Shown here: piece after piece, positions 53,632 through 63,880 of the stretch
Numbering within the stretch: the first letter of the stretch is position 1
How the letters are laid out: each line of letters opens with the position of its first letter
Assembly: GCF_030272705.1 (NCBI RefSeq)
Contig: NZ_JARFYM010000003.1
Coordinates: 124,001 to 188,000 of the forward strand
Direction: 5' to 3'
DNA from: Rhizobium mayense
GTDB lineage: Bacteria > Pseudomonadota > Alphaproteobacteria > Rhizobiales > Rhizobiaceae
Length of the DNA: 64,000 nt
Position numbers and translations under genes: made by a program
The notes under the pieces: model-generated
What the model was told of the DNA's origin: nothing
Database searches by the model: none
Seen by the model: the letters and a program-made list of their open reading frames with translations, nothing else

Positions 53632-53889
53632 ATGACTAGATTCGTGACTGCAATGTCACTTGCTCTGATCTTGTCAGCGGCTCCCGCTCTTTCTGCCGCT
53701 GGCTATTATGTCGTGCGTGCTCCGCACTCGAAGCGATGCGAAGTCGTAAAAACAGCACCCAACGGACGAACCCTGCTTCTCGTGGGCAAACCACATAGCA
53801 CGATGAGTGCGGCCAACCACGCAATGCATACATCGGTCAGTTGCACCCAGACAAAGAAGGGTTCGAGCTCGAAGGGTTCGAGTTATTAA
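53632..53889 (+). CDS. Small secreted protein, function unknown
   Basis: 85 residues from ATG 53632, after GGGGAG. A signal peptide (MTRFVTAMSLALILSAAPAL, cleavage after SAA) precedes a compact mature domain with YYVVRAPHSKRCEVV and SVSCTQTKKG, holding two Cys that could form a disulfide, and a Ser/Lys-rich end. Many Rhizobiales carry proteins of this size and pattern; no function is known. Confidence 0.7.
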   Translation: MTRFVTAMSLALILSAAPALSAAGYYVVRAPHSKRCEVVKTAPNGRTLLLVGKPHSTMSAANHAMHTSVSCTQTKKGSSSKGSSY

Positions 53890-54039
53890 TCCGCCTCGGC
53901 CCGGTGTCAGGCTCTTTTCCGCGCATCAAGGGAAAGACTTCGCACACTGGGCCTTTATTTGTGGCATTTGCCGCAAAACGTCGGAAATTGGGCGTCTGCT
54001 TACCGTCTTGACGGGGAGGGCGTCGATCCCGAGACCTAC

Positions 54040-55443
54040 TCATATCTCCGACTTGATGTCACCCATGCGATTCCATGCATCCAAGCCCGCGATTTTGTAG
54101 GCTTCGGCGAGTGTCGGATAGTTGAAGGTGTTTTCAACGAAATATTCGACCGTGCCTTTGAGGTTCAACACTGCCTGGCCGATATGGACAAGTTCGGTTG
54201 CGCCTTCGCCGACGATATGGACGCCGAGCAGGCGACGGGTCTTCAGCGAGAAGATCATCTTCAAGAGGCCGGTGTCGAGGCCCATGATATGGCCGCGCGA
54301 TGTCTCGCGGAAGCGGGCGATCCCGCATTCGTAGGGAATGTGGCGTTCCTTGACCTCTTCCTCGGACAGGCCGCAGGTCGAGATTTCCGGCACGGCATAG
54401 ATGCCGTAGGGGAAGTATTTCGGCGGTTCCTTGGCGATGGCACCGACAGCAACGCGGGCCGCGATTCGGCCCTGTTCCATCGAGGTGGACGCAAGGCTCG
54501 GAAAACCGACGACATCGCCGGCCGCGAAGATATGCGGGACGTTGGTGGCAAAGGTCTCAGGGTTGACGCTGAGGCGCCCGCGATTGTCAGCCTCGAGACC
54601 AGCGGCGGCCAAATTGAGCGTATCGGTCGCGCCCATGCGGCCAGCCGCAAACAGCACCATATCGGTAACGATGCGGCGACCATTGTCCAGCAGCAGTTCC
54701 ACCTTGCCGTCCTCGCGGGTGACCTTTTCGGCCTTTTGCCCCAGCAACAGCTTCATGTTGCGGTCGCGGAGCTGGTAGGTGAAATCCTCGACGATTTCCT
54801 TGTCGATGAAATCAAGCATCGTCGTTTTCGGATCGATCAGCGTCACCTGCGTGTCGAGCGAACTGAAGATCGTCGCATATTCGATGCCGATGACGCCGGC
54901 GCCGATGACGACCATCGAGCGCGGCAGGTCCCCGATCTCCAGCAGTTCGTCGCTGTCGAGAACGGTCTTGCCGTCGAAGGGCATGTAATCCGGGCGGAAG
55001 GGCTTGGTGCCGACCGCGAGCAGAATGCTGGCTCCAGTGACATGGAGCACTTCGCCATCATCCTTGACGACCTGCATCGTCTGCGGGTCAACGAAGCTCG
55101 CCTTGCCGCGGATATGGTGCACGCGATTGCGGGCAAACTGATGCTCCAGCACTTCCACTTCATGGTCGAGGGTGATCAATAGGCGGCGACGCAGATCCTC
55201 GGCGCTGATTTCCTGCTTGACGCGGTAGGCGCGACCGTAGAAGCCGCGTTCGCGCCAGCCGGAGAGATTGAGCGCGGTTTCACGCAACGTCTTCGACGGA
55301 ATTGTGCCGGTATGGACAGATACACCGCCGACACGCTTGCCCTGCTCGATCACAAGCACCCTCTTGCCGAGCTTGGCGGCCTGAATGGCGCCTCTGCGGC
55401 CTGCGGGGCCGCTGCCCACGACTATGAGATCGAATTGGTCCAT
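54040..55443 (-). CDS. sthA: Soluble pyridine nucleotide transhydrogenase SthA
   Basis: 467 residues. FAD motif GSGPAG (10-15), then GGVSVHTGTIPSK (39-51) where disulfide reductases have a Cys pair: both Cys are absent, the mark of SthA. The NAD domain has VIGAGVIGIEYATIF, and AAGRMGATDTL and the C-terminal dimer domain follow. SthA moves hydride between NADPH and NAD in the cytoplasm. It stands alone, with no pnt genes near. Confidence 0.92.
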   Translation of the reverse strand: MDQFDLIVVGSGPAGRRGAIQAAKLGKRVLVIEQGKRVGGVSVHTGTIPSKTLRETALNLSGWRERGFYGRAYRVKQEISAEDLRRRLLITLDHEVEVLEHQFARNRVHHIRGKASFVDPQTMQVVKDDGEVLHVTGASILLAVGTKPFRPDYMPFDGKTVLDSDELLEIGDLPRSMVVIGAGVIGIEYATIFSSLDTQVTLIDPKTTMLDFIDKEIVEDFTYQLRDRNMKLLLGQKAEKVTREDGKVELLLDNGRRIVTDMVLFAAGRMGATDTLNLAAAGLEADNRGRLSVNPETFATNVPHIFAAGDVVGFPSLASTSMEQGRIAARVAVGAIAKEPPKYFPYGIYAVPEISTCGLSEEEVKERHIPYECGIARFRETSRGHIMGLDTGLLKMIFSLKTRRLLGVHIVGEGATELVHIGQAVLNLKGTVEYFVENTFNYPTLAEAYKIAGLDAWNRMGDIKSEI

Positions 55444-55546
55444 CGGGAAGCCTCGGGTGATGAATTAAGGAATCAATGTCGCAACGCAACATGCGGTCCG
55501 TCAACCGGTAGCGGCTCAATGTTACAGATTATCTAACGAGAAATGA

Positions 55547-56143
55547 TCAGGAGCTGGAAAGGCCGAGCCAAGGCTCCAGCTTTTCAAAAGTCCGGTCCAT
55601 GGCATAGGCGCTGGTGAAGGAAAGCGGCAAATGTCCGTACATGATCGACATCTGACCTTCCGCAGTCGCTTCGCCGGTTTTGGCGATAGCCGCGAGATAG
55701 AGGGCTGAGGCAAGCCCGGTGCGATCGGCGCCCGCCTGGCAATGAATCAGCAACGGTTTCGGTGCATCGCGCATGATCTCGACAAGCTGGGCTGCCTGGC
55801 CCTGGGTCAGCTCGCGACTGGCAGACATCTTGAAGTCGATGTGGTTGATATTCAGTTCCTTCGCCTGGGCGACTTCCCTGTCATACCAACTGCGGCCACT
55901 GTTGTCGCCACGCAGATTGATGATGGTCTTGATGCCGTATTGCTTCTGCAGTTCGGCGATTGTCGCCGCCGACGGCTGAGAAGAACGGTAAACCTGGCCG
56001 GCGATGACGGGGTGGAAATTCGTCGTCCAGAGCATGTGTGCGTAGAAGCCGCCGGCGATCAGTGCGAAGGGGGCGAGCGCCCAAAGTACGCCGCGGCCGA
56101 TGCTGCATAGGCGACCAGAAAGCGATGATGATGTCTTCGGCAT
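55547..56143 (-). CDS. Dual-specificity/tyrosine phosphatase-like protein, membrane-anchored
   Basis: 198 residues from ATG 56143 (MPKTSSSLSG), six bases after GGAG; the long upstream open frame to 56353 is unlikely. One N-terminal span (about 18-38) then GQVYRSSQPSAATIAELQ and IKTIINLRGD, leading to the catalytic loop HCQAGADRTG (134-143, Cys135, Arg141). Such phosphatases dephosphorylate proteins or lipids; the span suggests action at the periplasmic face. Substrate unknown. It ends 104 bases from the sthA start. Confidence 0.87.
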   Translation of the reverse strand: MPKTSSSLSGRLCSIGRGVLWALAPFALIAGGFYAHMLWTTNFHPVIAGQVYRSSQPSAATIAELQKQYGIKTIINLRGDNSGRSWYDREVAQAKELNINHIDFKMSASRELTQGQAAQLVEIMRDAPKPLLIHCQAGADRTGLASALYLAAIAKTGEATAEGQMSIMYGHLPLSFTSAYAMDRTFEKLEPWLGLSSS

Positions 56144-56401
56144 GTGGTCTCCGCACACGCCGAACCCTGAGTGGATAAGGCGCAAACAAAAAAATGGCTT
56201 CCGCCGGTAAATGCGCCGGTGTGGAGGCGCTGCTTTTCTCTCAGAACATCCTGACAAATACCTGAAAAGCGTAGGGAAGCGGGGGAGGCTGGACACCACC
56301 AATGCCTCGAGATCCGAGAATGAAACAGGATTGAAGAATATAAATAAAAACAATTAGATATATTAATATTCTAACGGATCAATCTATCTCGAAGACGCGG
56401 T

Positions 56402-56590
56402 TCAAACCAGCCTCAGCGCCCTGAAGGTCACGTGGCCGCCCTTGCCGAAGATAATGTGATCTTGAACGGAGATGCCCAGGGGGCGGGCCGTGTCTATGAT
56501 CGTCTTCGTCAGTTCGATATCGGTGCACGAGGGAAAACATCACCGAAGGGTGGTTGCGCGCGTCAAAAAGAGATGCCGCGCCCAGATTTG
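56402..56590 (-). pseudogene. radC: radC 3'-end relic
   Basis: The minus strand reads ASLFDARNHPSVMFS, then in another frame TDIELTKTIIDTARPLGISV and DHIIFGKGGHVTFRALRLV to a stop at 56404-56402. These are the C-terminal JAB/MPN segments of RadC, missing the N-terminal part and broken by an indel near 56545. It is probably a leftover of a mobile element or plasmid-borne radC. Confidence 0.8.
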
Positions 56591-56742
56591 AGATTCCCGG
56601 CTATTGTCTGCCGCGCCCCCCAAATATAAATTTTTGCAGATTTTACGCTGTCTTATGTCCGAGCCGGCCGAGCCGATATGGTGTGAGGCCGACGTTTCGG
56701 TAGCTGCGTAGCGTCCGCCGCGGGCAAGTTTCAGCTGAATGA

Positions 56743-57015
56743 ATGACCCCACCGAGGTATGGATTCCCCCATCGCGCCGAATTCCTGCAATCAAATGGGG
56801 ATAGCTTCTCGCGTTGGTGCGGACCTGCGGTTGGGTATTTGCTGCCAGTCAAGGAACCAAACGGCTTCATCTGGCAGGAGTTGACCGGCGTGGTCGAGAT
56901 GGTCGGAAGCATCCCAGTATATTTCGATCCACCGAAGGCAAGCGCGGTGACCACTGCGCTCTTCGTGGGCGGCCCTCTATTGCGAAGAATCTACGGTGAG
57001 GGAATTGCTCCATGA
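56743..57015 (+). CDS. Uncharacterised small protein coupled to the HlyD gene
   Basis: 90 residues (MTPPRYGFPHRAEFL), without signal peptide or membrane span. Its stop overlaps the HlyD start as ATGA, which supports translation, but there is no clear ribosome site at its own start and no family is recognised. It could be the end of a gene eroded by the same event that broke radC. Confidence 0.35.
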   Translation: MTPPRYGFPHRAEFLQSNGDSFSRWCGPAVGYLLPVKEPNGFIWQELTGVVEMVGSIPVYFDPPKASAVTTALFVGGPLLRRIYGEGIAP

Positions 57016-58070
57016 CACGAAAGGGCTTGATCATAGTTGCGCTGATCCTGGTGGTGGCGGGCGCCGCTTACGCTTTCATCAGACTCCACAATACCGGCTT
57101 GCCGGCGGGCATGGCCAGCGGCAATGGCAGGATCGAGGCTGTTGAAATAGACATAGCGGCAAGAACGGCAGGAAGGATCGCGGATATTCTGGTGAATGAA
57201 GGTGATTTTGTCCAACGGGGCCAGGAGCTAGCGCTTATGGACACCGAGCAACTGAGGGCACATCGCCGTCAGGCGGAAGCTGAATTGCGCCGCGCCAAGA
57301 TTGCTGTCGGCACCGCGAACAGCCTCGTCAAGCAGCGGGAAGCGGAGCAGGAAGCGGCCGTTTCTGTTGCCGCGCAGCGGCAGGCCGAACTTGATTCCGC
57401 TGTGATAAGAGTGAGCCGGTCAGAGCGACTCGTCGGTTCAAGCACGATTTCGCAACAGGTCCTGGACGATGATCGGGCAGCCTCCCATAGCGCGCAGGCA
57501 GCGCTGGCTGCAGCCAAGGCACAGGTGGCGGCGTCCGAGGCGTCCGTCGGTTCGGCGCATGCACAGGTAGTGGATGCGGAGGCGGCGGTGGAAGCCGCCG
57601 AGGCCGCAATCGAAAGCATCGACGCCGACATCAATGACAGCACGCTCAAATCACCGCGCGCCGGCCGCGTACAGTACCGCGTTGCTCAGCCGGGCGAAGT
57701 GTTGTCTGCGGGCGGGCGGGTGCTCAATTTCGTTGATCTCGGCGAGGTCTACATGACCTTCTTCCTGCCGACCGAACAGGCCGGGCGCGTGCCCATCGGG
57801 GCGGAGGTTCGCATCGTGCTCGATGCCTTTCCCCAGTACGCCGTACCGGCCAGGGTGACATTTGTCTCCAGCGTGGCGCAGTTTACTCCAAAGACCGTGG
57901 AGACGCAGGATGAGCGCCAAAAGCTCATGTTCCGCGTCAAGGCGAGAATTGCTCCTGAATTGCTTCAAAGACACATGGAACTGGTCAAGACAGGACTGCC
58001 GGGCACGGCCTATGTCAAAATCGACCAGGCGGTCGAATGGCCGGAAAGCCTCGGGAATCTCGCGCAATGA
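57012..58070 (+). CDS. HlyD-family periplasmic adaptor (YhiI type)
   Basis: 352 residues. One N-terminal span (about 5-24), a [20 protein letters not shown] lipoyl half, a long alpha-hairpin (about 75-205, [20 protein letters not shown] onward), the second lipoyl half ([20 protein letters not shown]) and a beta-barrel. Adaptors of this type link an inner-membrane ABC exporter to an outer-membrane channel. The start overlaps the previous gene and the stop overlaps the ABC gene, giving a tight operon. Confidence 0.92.
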   Translation: MTRKGLIIVALILVVAGAAYAFIRLHNTGLPAGMASGNGRIEAVEIDIAARTAGRIADILVNEGDFVQRGQELALMDTEQLRAHRRQAEAELRRAKIAVGTANSLVKQREAEQEAAVSVAAQRQAELDSAVIRVSRSERLVGSSTISQQVLDDDRAASHSAQAALAAAKAQVAASEASVGSAHAQVVDAEAAVEAAEAAIESIDADINDSTLKSPRAGRVQYRVAQPGEVLSAGGRVLNFVDLGEVYMTFFLPTEQAGRVPIGAEVRIVLDAFPQYAVPARVTFVSSVAQFTPKTVETQDERQKLMFRVKARIAPELLQRHMELVKTGLPGTAYVKIDQAVEWPESLGNLAQ

Positions 58071-60841
58071 CCGATCGGGTGAGCGAAGAGGCGCCGTCTT
58101 CCGCGCATGTCGCGAGGCTCGAAGGCGTAGGCCTATCCTACGGCAAGACCCGCGCCCTAGACGGGATCACCCTCGATATTCCGTCGGGATGCATGGTGGG
58201 CTTGATCGGGCCGGATGGGGTTGGCAAATCGAGCCTTCTTTCCCTCATCGCCGGCGCCCGGGCGCTGCAGGAGGGCCGCATCAATGTGCTCGGCGGTGAT
58301 ATCGGAAACGCCGTTCACCGCCGCCTGGTTTCGCCGCGTATCGCCTATATGCCGCAGGGCCTGGGCAAAAATCTTTATCCGACGCTTTCGGTCTTCGAGA
58401 ATGTCGATTTCTTTGGCCGTCTGTTTGGCCAGGACAAGGAGGAGCGCGACAGACGCATCGCGGGGCTGCTCAAAGGCACGGGCCTTGCGCCGTTCGTGGA
58501 TCGACCGGCCGGCAAGCTCTCCGGCGGCATGAAACAGAAGCTCGGCCTTTGCTGCGCTCTGATTCATGACCCCGATCTGCTGATCCTCGATGAGCCGACG
58601 ACCGGCGTCGACCCCCTGTCGCGCCGACAATTCTGGGAACTGATAGACGAGATACGCCTCGGCCGCGCCGGCATGAGCGTTATCGTTTCCACAGCCTATA
58701 TGGAGGAGGCCGCCCGCTTCGACTGGCTGGTGGCGATGGATGCCGGCAACGTTCTTGCGACCGACACCGCAGACGAGATTCTCCGTAGGACCGGCGCGCC
58801 CAATCTTGACGCGGCTTTCATCGCGTTGCTGCCGGAAGAAAAGCGTGCGGGCCACACGGAAATTGTCATTCCGCCGCGATCGGCAGAGGCGGACGGCGAA
58901 ATTGCCATCGAGGCGGAACACCTGACCATGCGGTTCGGCAATTTCACCGCCGTCGACAATGTGAGCTTCCGAATCCTGCGCGGCGAAATCTTCGGCTTTC
59001 TCGGCTCAAACGGCTGCGGAAAGACCACGACCATGAAGATGCTGACTGGACTTCTGCCGGCGAGCGAAGGAACGGCGCGCCTCTTCGGTAAAGATGTCGA
59101 TCCCAATGACATCGAGATCCGCCGCCGCGTCGGCTATATGTCGCAGGCCTTTTCACTCTACACCGAATTGACCGTGCAGCAGAATCTGGAGCTGCACGCC
59201 CGCCTTTTCGGAATGGCGTCGGCTGCGATACCCGCCAGGGTCAGGTCCATGGCAGAGCGATTCGATCTGGCGGGCTCGATGGATGCCATGCCGGAGGCGC
59301 TGCCGCTTGGCATTCGCCAGCGACTTTCCCTTGCCGTTGCCATGGTGCATTCACCCGAAATCCTGATCCTCGACGAACCTACCTCGGGTGTGGATCCGGT
59401 CGCCCGTGACAATTTCTGGGAGATTCTTTCCGGCCTTTCCCGCACCGACAACGTGACCATCTTCGTTTCGACGCATTTCATGAACGAAGCGGCTCTTTGC
59501 GACCGGATCTCCTTCATGCATGCGGGCAAGGTCCTTGTCAGCGACACGCCGGCGGCGATCATGGAAAAACGGGCCGCGGCCACTCTCGAGGAGGCGTTCG
59601 TCGCTTATCTCGAGGAGGCCATCGGCGAAAAGGAAGCTGCCAGAGAAGGCGAAGTCATTTCGGTGGTGGAAGCAACCAGCAGCGCTGCGGGAGTGCTGGA
59701 ACGCACCCAGCGGTTCTTCGACCCTCGCCGGATGTTCGCCTACAGCAACAGGGAAGCGCTCGAGCTGCAACGCGATCCGATCCGGGCGACGCTTGCCCTC
59801 GTCGGCAGTCTCATCCTGATGCTGGTGATCGGCTACGGAATCAACATGGACGTCGAGAATCTCAGTTTTGCCGTCCTCGACAGGGACGACACCGGCATCA
59901 GTCGCGAATACGCACTGCAGATCTCAGGATCGCGCTATTTTAACGAAAGGCCGCCGATCACCGACTATGACGACATGGACAGGCGCATGCGCAACGGCGA
60001 GCTCAGCCTTGCGATCGAAATTCCTCCTGGATTTGGCCGGGACGTCGCGCGGGGCAACCGTGCCGAGATCAGCGCATGGATCGACGGCGCGATGCCGACC
60101 CGCGCTGAAACCGTGCGCGGCTACGTGCAAGGCGTGCACTCTGCCTGGCTGACGCAGAAAACGAGACAGCGCTACGGCGAGGCGGCGACCATCGGCGATT
60201 TCCAGCTTGCGATCCGCTATCGATACAATCCGGATGTCCGCAGCCTTGTCGCTATCGTGCCGGCGATCATCCCGATCCTGCTTCTGATGATACCGTCCAT
60301 GCTTGCCGTGCTCAGCGTCGTTCGGGAGAAGGAGCTCGGTTCGATCATCAATTTCTATGTCACTCCGGTGACGCGGATCGAATTCCTGCTGGGCAAACAG
60401 ATCCCCTATGTGCTGCTTGCGGCATTCAATGTGATCCTGCTGACCGGCTTTGCGATTTTCATCTTCCGCGTACCGTTCACCGGCAGTTTTCTGGTTTTCG
60501 GCACGGCGGCGCTGCTCTATGTGATCGTAACCACGAGCATGGGGTTGGCGATCTCGACATTCGTCAACAGCCAGATTGCCGCAATCTTCGGTACCGCGCT
60601 TATCACGGTCGTTCCCGCAGTGCAGTATTCTGGGCTGATCGATCCCGTGTCATCGCTCCATGGGTTCGGGGCTTTCATAGGTAACATCTTCCCGACGACC
60701 TATTTCGTGACAATTTCCCGCGGCTCCTTCTCGAAGGCACTCGATTTCGGCGATCTTGCGGGATCCTTCGTGCCACTGATTATCGCCATCCCCGTCCTGC
60801 TCGGCTTTGGAGCGGCTTTCCTCAAGAAACAGGCGGGCTGA
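58067..60841 (+). CDS. Fused ABC exporter: two ATPase domains and ABC-2 permease (RbbA/YhiH type)
   Basis: 924 residues. First ATPase domain with GPDGVGKSS (48-56), [11 protein letters not shown] and [12 protein letters not shown]; second with GSNGCGKTT (about 313-321), [11 protein letters not shown] in place of LSGGQ, and [12 protein letters not shown]. An ABC-2 membrane part follows (about 575-924), with one early span, a large periplasmic loop and five late spans. The E. coli RbbA/YhiH protein has this plan. With the HlyD adaptor upstream and a second permease downstream it should form an efflux system; substrate not readable. Confidence 0.92.
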   Translation: MTDRVSEEAPSSAHVARLEGVGLSYGKTRALDGITLDIPSGCMVGLIGPDGVGKSSLLSLIAGARALQEGRINVLGGDIGNAVHRRLVSPRIAYMPQGLGKNLYPTLSVFENVDFFGRLFGQDKEERDRRIAGLLKGTGLAPFVDRPAGKLSGGMKQKLGLCCALIHDPDLLILDEPTTGVDPLSRRQFWELIDEIRLGRAGMSVIVSTAYMEEAARFDWLVAMDAGNVLATDTADEILRRTGAPNLDAAFIALLPEEKRAGHTEIVIPPRSAEADGEIAIEAEHLTMRFGNFTAVDNVSFRILRGEIFGFLGSNGCGKTTTMKMLTGLLPASEGTARLFGKDVDPNDIEIRRRVGYMSQAFSLYTELTVQQNLELHARLFGMASAAIPARVRSMAERFDLAGSMDAMPEALPLGIRQRLSLAVAMVHSPEILILDEPTSGVDPVARDNFWEILSGLSRTDNVTIFVSTHFMNEAALCDRISFMHAGKVLVSDTPAAIMEKRAAATLEEAFVAYLEEAIGEKEAAREGEVISVVEATSSAAGVLERTQRFFDPRRMFAYSNREALELQRDPIRATLALVGSLILMLVIGYGINMDVENLSFAVLDRDDTGISREYALQISGSRYFNERPPITDYDDMDRRMRNGELSLAIEIPPGFGRDVARGNRAEISAWIDGAMPTRAETVRGYVQGVHSAWLTQKTRQRYGEAATIGDFQLAIRYRYNPDVRSLVAIVPAIIPILLLMIPSMLAVLSVVREKELGSIINFYVTPVTRIEFLLGKQIPYVLLAAFNVILLTGFAIFIFRVPFTGSFLVFGTAALLYVIVTTSMGLAISTFVNSQIAAIFGTALITVVPAVQYSGLIDPVSSLHGFGAFIGNIFPTTYFVTISRGSFSKALDFGDLAGSFVPLIIAIPVLLGFGAAFLKKQAG

Positions 60842-60843
60842 GC

Positions 60844-61956
60844 ATGCGCATCGCCAATGTCTTTCATCTCGGCATCAAGGAACTGCGCGGGCTCGCGCGC
60901 GATCCCATGTTGCTCGTTCTCATCGTCTATGCATTTTCGCTGTCGGTATACACGGCCTCGAATGCCACGCCGGAGACCCTGAACAACGCGGCGCTTTCCA
61001 TCGTCGACGAGGATCATTCGCCGGCGTCGTCACGCATCATCACGGCTTTCTATCCTCCCTATTTCATTGTGCCGCCATTGATCTCGCGATCCGAAATGGA
61101 CAGCCGCATGGATACCGGCTTAGACACCTTCGCCCTTAATATTCCCCCCAATTTCCAGCGGGATCTGCTTGCCGGCCGATCTCCGACGATACAGCTCAAC
61201 ATAGACGCGACGCGCATGTCGCAGGCCTTCACCGGCGGCGGCTACGTGCAATCGATCGTATCCGGCGAAGTCAGTGAATTCGTGAACCGCTACCGGGCGG
61301 CGCCGAACGCGGCGATCGATCTCGTTCTCAGGGCGCGGTTCAATCCGCAGCTCGAGAAGGGATGGTTCATGCCCATATCCAACGTAATCACCTCGATCAC
61401 CATGCTGTCGATCATTCTGACGGGGGCAGCACTAATTCGCGAGCGCGAACATGGCACGATTGAACATCTCCTGGTGATGCCGGTGACGCCCGTCGAAATC
61501 ATGGTGAGCAAAATCTGGTCGATGGGGCTGGTCGTATTGATCGCCACCACTTTTGCCCTGACGGTCGTCGTGCAGCGATTGCTGAACATACCCATCGAAG
61601 GATCTATCGCGCTTTTCTTGGGTGCAACAGCACTCCAGGTCTTTGCTACCACCTGTATGGGCATTTTCCTTGCGACGGTTGCGGGCTCCATGCCGCAATT
61701 CGGCCTGCTGCTGATGCTGGTGCTGCTACCGTTGCAGGTGCTCTCGGGTAGCATGACGCCGCGCGAAAGTATGCCGGAGATCATCCAGTACATCATGCTC
61801 GCAGCCCCCAACACGCACTTCGTGATCCTCGCCCAGTCGGTCCTTTTCCGGGGAGCAGGTCTTTCGGTGGTTTGGCCCCAGTTCATCGCTCTGGTGGTGA
61901 TCGGGGCGATATTGTTCTATTTTTCCCTGCGACGTTTTCGGCAGTTTTTGCGATAG
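60844..61956 (+). CDS. ABC-2 permease (YhhJ type)
   Basis: 370 residues. One N-terminal span (about 22-42), a periplasmic domain of about 130 residues, then five spans from 180 onward (PISNVITSITMLSIILTGAA first), with ALIREREHGTIEHLLVMPVTP, the conserved ABC-2 coupling segment. It starts 2 bases after the ABC gene. This completes a HlyD / fused ABC / ABC-2 permease exporter like yhiI-rbbA-yhhJ. Confidence 0.93.
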   Translation: MRIANVFHLGIKELRGLARDPMLLVLIVYAFSLSVYTASNATPETLNNAALSIVDEDHSPASSRIITAFYPPYFIVPPLISRSEMDSRMDTGLDTFALNIPPNFQRDLLAGRSPTIQLNIDATRMSQAFTGGGYVQSIVSGEVSEFVNRYRAAPNAAIDLVLRARFNPQLEKGWFMPISNVITSITMLSIILTGAALIREREHGTIEHLLVMPVTPVEIMVSKIWSMGLVVLIATTFALTVVVQRLLNIPIEGSIALFLGATALQVFATTCMGIFLATVAGSMPQFGLLLMLVLLPLQVLSGSMTPRESMPEIIQYIMLAAPNTHFVILAQSVLFRGAGLSVVWPQFIALVVIGAILFYFSLRRFRQFLR

Positions 61957-62177
61957 GCAGTTCTCCCTATCGCATGGCGGCGTGACCAATCTGGTCGGTG
62001 CTGCGCTCTCGCCGTCAGTCTATTCGCACAGGAAAATGTCACTTAAACAGGATAATATGATTATATGTTAATGTATTTTCTTGTGCCTAGTGGAATAATT
62101 TAAATGGCTTATCCCGTTCGCACAGGTGTTAACCACATCTAGCGTTGCAAAATGACACATCTCTCCTTCTCCGATAA

Positions 62178-63515
62178 ATGAAGGGCATGAGCGAGAGCCT
62201 CTTTCCGACACGCTGGGCGAACGACAAGCCGCCATCGCTGAAGAAGTTCATCTCGGACTTCGCCGACGACTACGCCTGTGCGGAGTATCTGGCGAAGAAG
62301 CGCTGGAAGGACAGCTTTCGATGCCCACGTTGCAGCGGGAACCGGGCATGGCGACTTGAGGCTCGCCCTTGGGTCTGGGAATGCCAGGGTGTCGCCGTTG
62401 CGGACGACGGGGGACGAACCACGACCGGCTGCCGTCATCAGACATCGCTCATCGCCGGGACAGTGATGCACGGCACGCATCTTCCACTACCAGTCTGGTT
62501 TCTGGCCGCCTACCTCCTCGCGACCCACTCCAACGGAATGTCCGCCCTGCAGCTCCAGCCGAAGCTGGGTCTCGGCAGCTACAAGACCGTCTGGCTTCTG
62601 CTTCACAAGCTCCGCCGGGCGATGGTCGATCCGGACAGGCGTCCGCTGCGCGGCATCATAGAGATCGACGAGACGAGCGTGCCCTTCCGCCGCAGGGACG
62701 AGCCCGAAGGCGGTGGTCAGGGGCGCAGCCCCATCGGCAAGATTTTCATGATCGGTGCCGTCGAGGTGGAAAACGGGAAATATCCGGCGCGATGCCGCCT
62801 GCGGCGTATCGTGAACATCAATCGGGAAAGCTTGCACGGCTTCATCCGGGACAATACCGTCCTCGGCAGCCTGCTCGTCACGGACGGGAACACCGCCTAC
62901 CGGCGCTTGCCGGATCGCGGCCACCAGGCGATCAACCTAAGCGCGGTCGACGCTCCACCAGCCCATGAGGTGCTGCCGTGGGTGCATCGGCTCTTCGCCA
63001 ACTTCAAGAGATGGAGCTACGGGACCTACCACGGCGTCCGCGACAAGCATGTCGACATCTACGCCAACGAGTTCGTCTTTCGCTGGAACCGAAGACGGCA
63101 CTTCCAGACGAACGTCGACACTATCCTCGGCATCGGTCACAGGATCGGCCGGGCAACCTGGCGCGACGTCGTCGGTGACACCAGCCAATGGAAATACGGC
63201 CACGAGGATCAGATTCTCAACATGGTCCGCCCGGACCGATTGGACCACGCGAAGGAGTGCGCCGTTGAGAACGACTGCGACATCTTCGACGCGCTCGCCG
63301 AAATCAGACGTGAGGAGAAGCGGTGGCGGTACGGCCGAAAGAAGCCGAGACGTTCGGCACTTCCGCCGAGGCGTCCGGGCGAGGAGCGTGGTACTAGGCG
63401 ATATGTTCATCCGCCGAGCCTTGCTCCCGAGGAAATCGTCAAAGGCTATCTTCGCCATGTACCCATCGGCTCGAAGTTAGCCGGAACCCGACGGAAGACA
63501 ACCGAACTGACGTAG
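62178..63515 (+). CDS. IS1595-family transposase
   Basis: 445 residues. A zinc-ribbon N-terminus (FRCPRCSGNRAWRL, and later GCRHQTSLIAGTVMHGTHLP) precedes the ISXO2-like catalytic domain: IEIDETS (Asp164), LLVTDGNTAYR (Asp236), and a YHGVRDKHVDIYANEFVFRW run with the late catalytic His and Asn/Glu. Upstream DNA (62030-62110) is AT-rich. I could not match terminal inverted repeats or a target duplication, so the ends of the element are undefined. The frame appears intact. Confidence 0.9.
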   Translation: MKGMSESLFPTRWANDKPPSLKKFISDFADDYACAEYLAKKRWKDSFRCPRCSGNRAWRLEARPWVWECQGVAVADDGGRTTTGCRHQTSLIAGTVMHGTHLPLPVWFLAAYLLATHSNGMSALQLQPKLGLGSYKTVWLLLHKLRRAMVDPDRRPLRGIIEIDETSVPFRRRDEPEGGGQGRSPIGKIFMIGAVEVENGKYPARCRLRRIVNINRESLHGFIRDNTVLGSLLVTDGNTAYRRLPDRGHQAINLSAVDAPPAHEVLPWVHRLFANFKRWSYGTYHGVRDKHVDIYANEFVFRWNRRRHFQTNVDTILGIGHRIGRATWRDVVGDTSQWKYGHEDQILNMVRPDRLDHAKECAVENDCDIFDALAEIRREEKRWRYGRKKPRRSALPPRRPGEERGTRRYVHPPSLAPEEIVKGYLRHVPIGSKLAGTRRKTTELT

Positions 63516-63574
63516 AAGCTACCGATCTCCACCAAACGTATGGGGCAGCCGCGTCGCGTCAATTGCAGTCATCA

Positions 63575-63880
63575 ATGAATCTAGCTAGAGTACGCCCATG
63601 GGTTGAGCAATACGATGGAATATCGAGTGATATGCATCAGGCTTTGGACATTGGTGACTATCTCAGCATTGCCATCCTCGCCGGGGGGATGGTGTTGGTT
63701 TACATACTCGCAGTGGGGCCAAATCGCTACAAGTCGGTCGATGAAATTCCTAAGCGCGTGCTCGTCAGGATAGCCCTCATAGGGTTCCCACTTGTTGTCG
63801 TGCTTATCCTTATTCAGACTAATCACCGTTCAACCCCGTGGCTGATGTACACGCCAGTTTCATGGTTGGGTCCCGTGTGA
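63575..63880 (+). CDS. Small two-span membrane protein, unknown
   Basis: 101 residues from ATG 63575, or 82 from ATG 63632; neither has a strong ribosome site. Two spans (about 30-48 and 65-82; SIAILAGGMVLVYILAV, VRIALIGFPLVVVLILI) with a charged loop between. It lies just after the transposase and may be cargo or an interrupted neighbour. The remaining 120 bases to the window end show nothing certain. Confidence 0.45.
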   Translation: MNLARVRPWVEQYDGISSDMHQALDIGDYLSIAILAGGMVLVYILAVGPNRYKSVDEIPKRVLVRIALIGFPLVVVLILIQTNHRSTPWLMYTPVSWLGPV

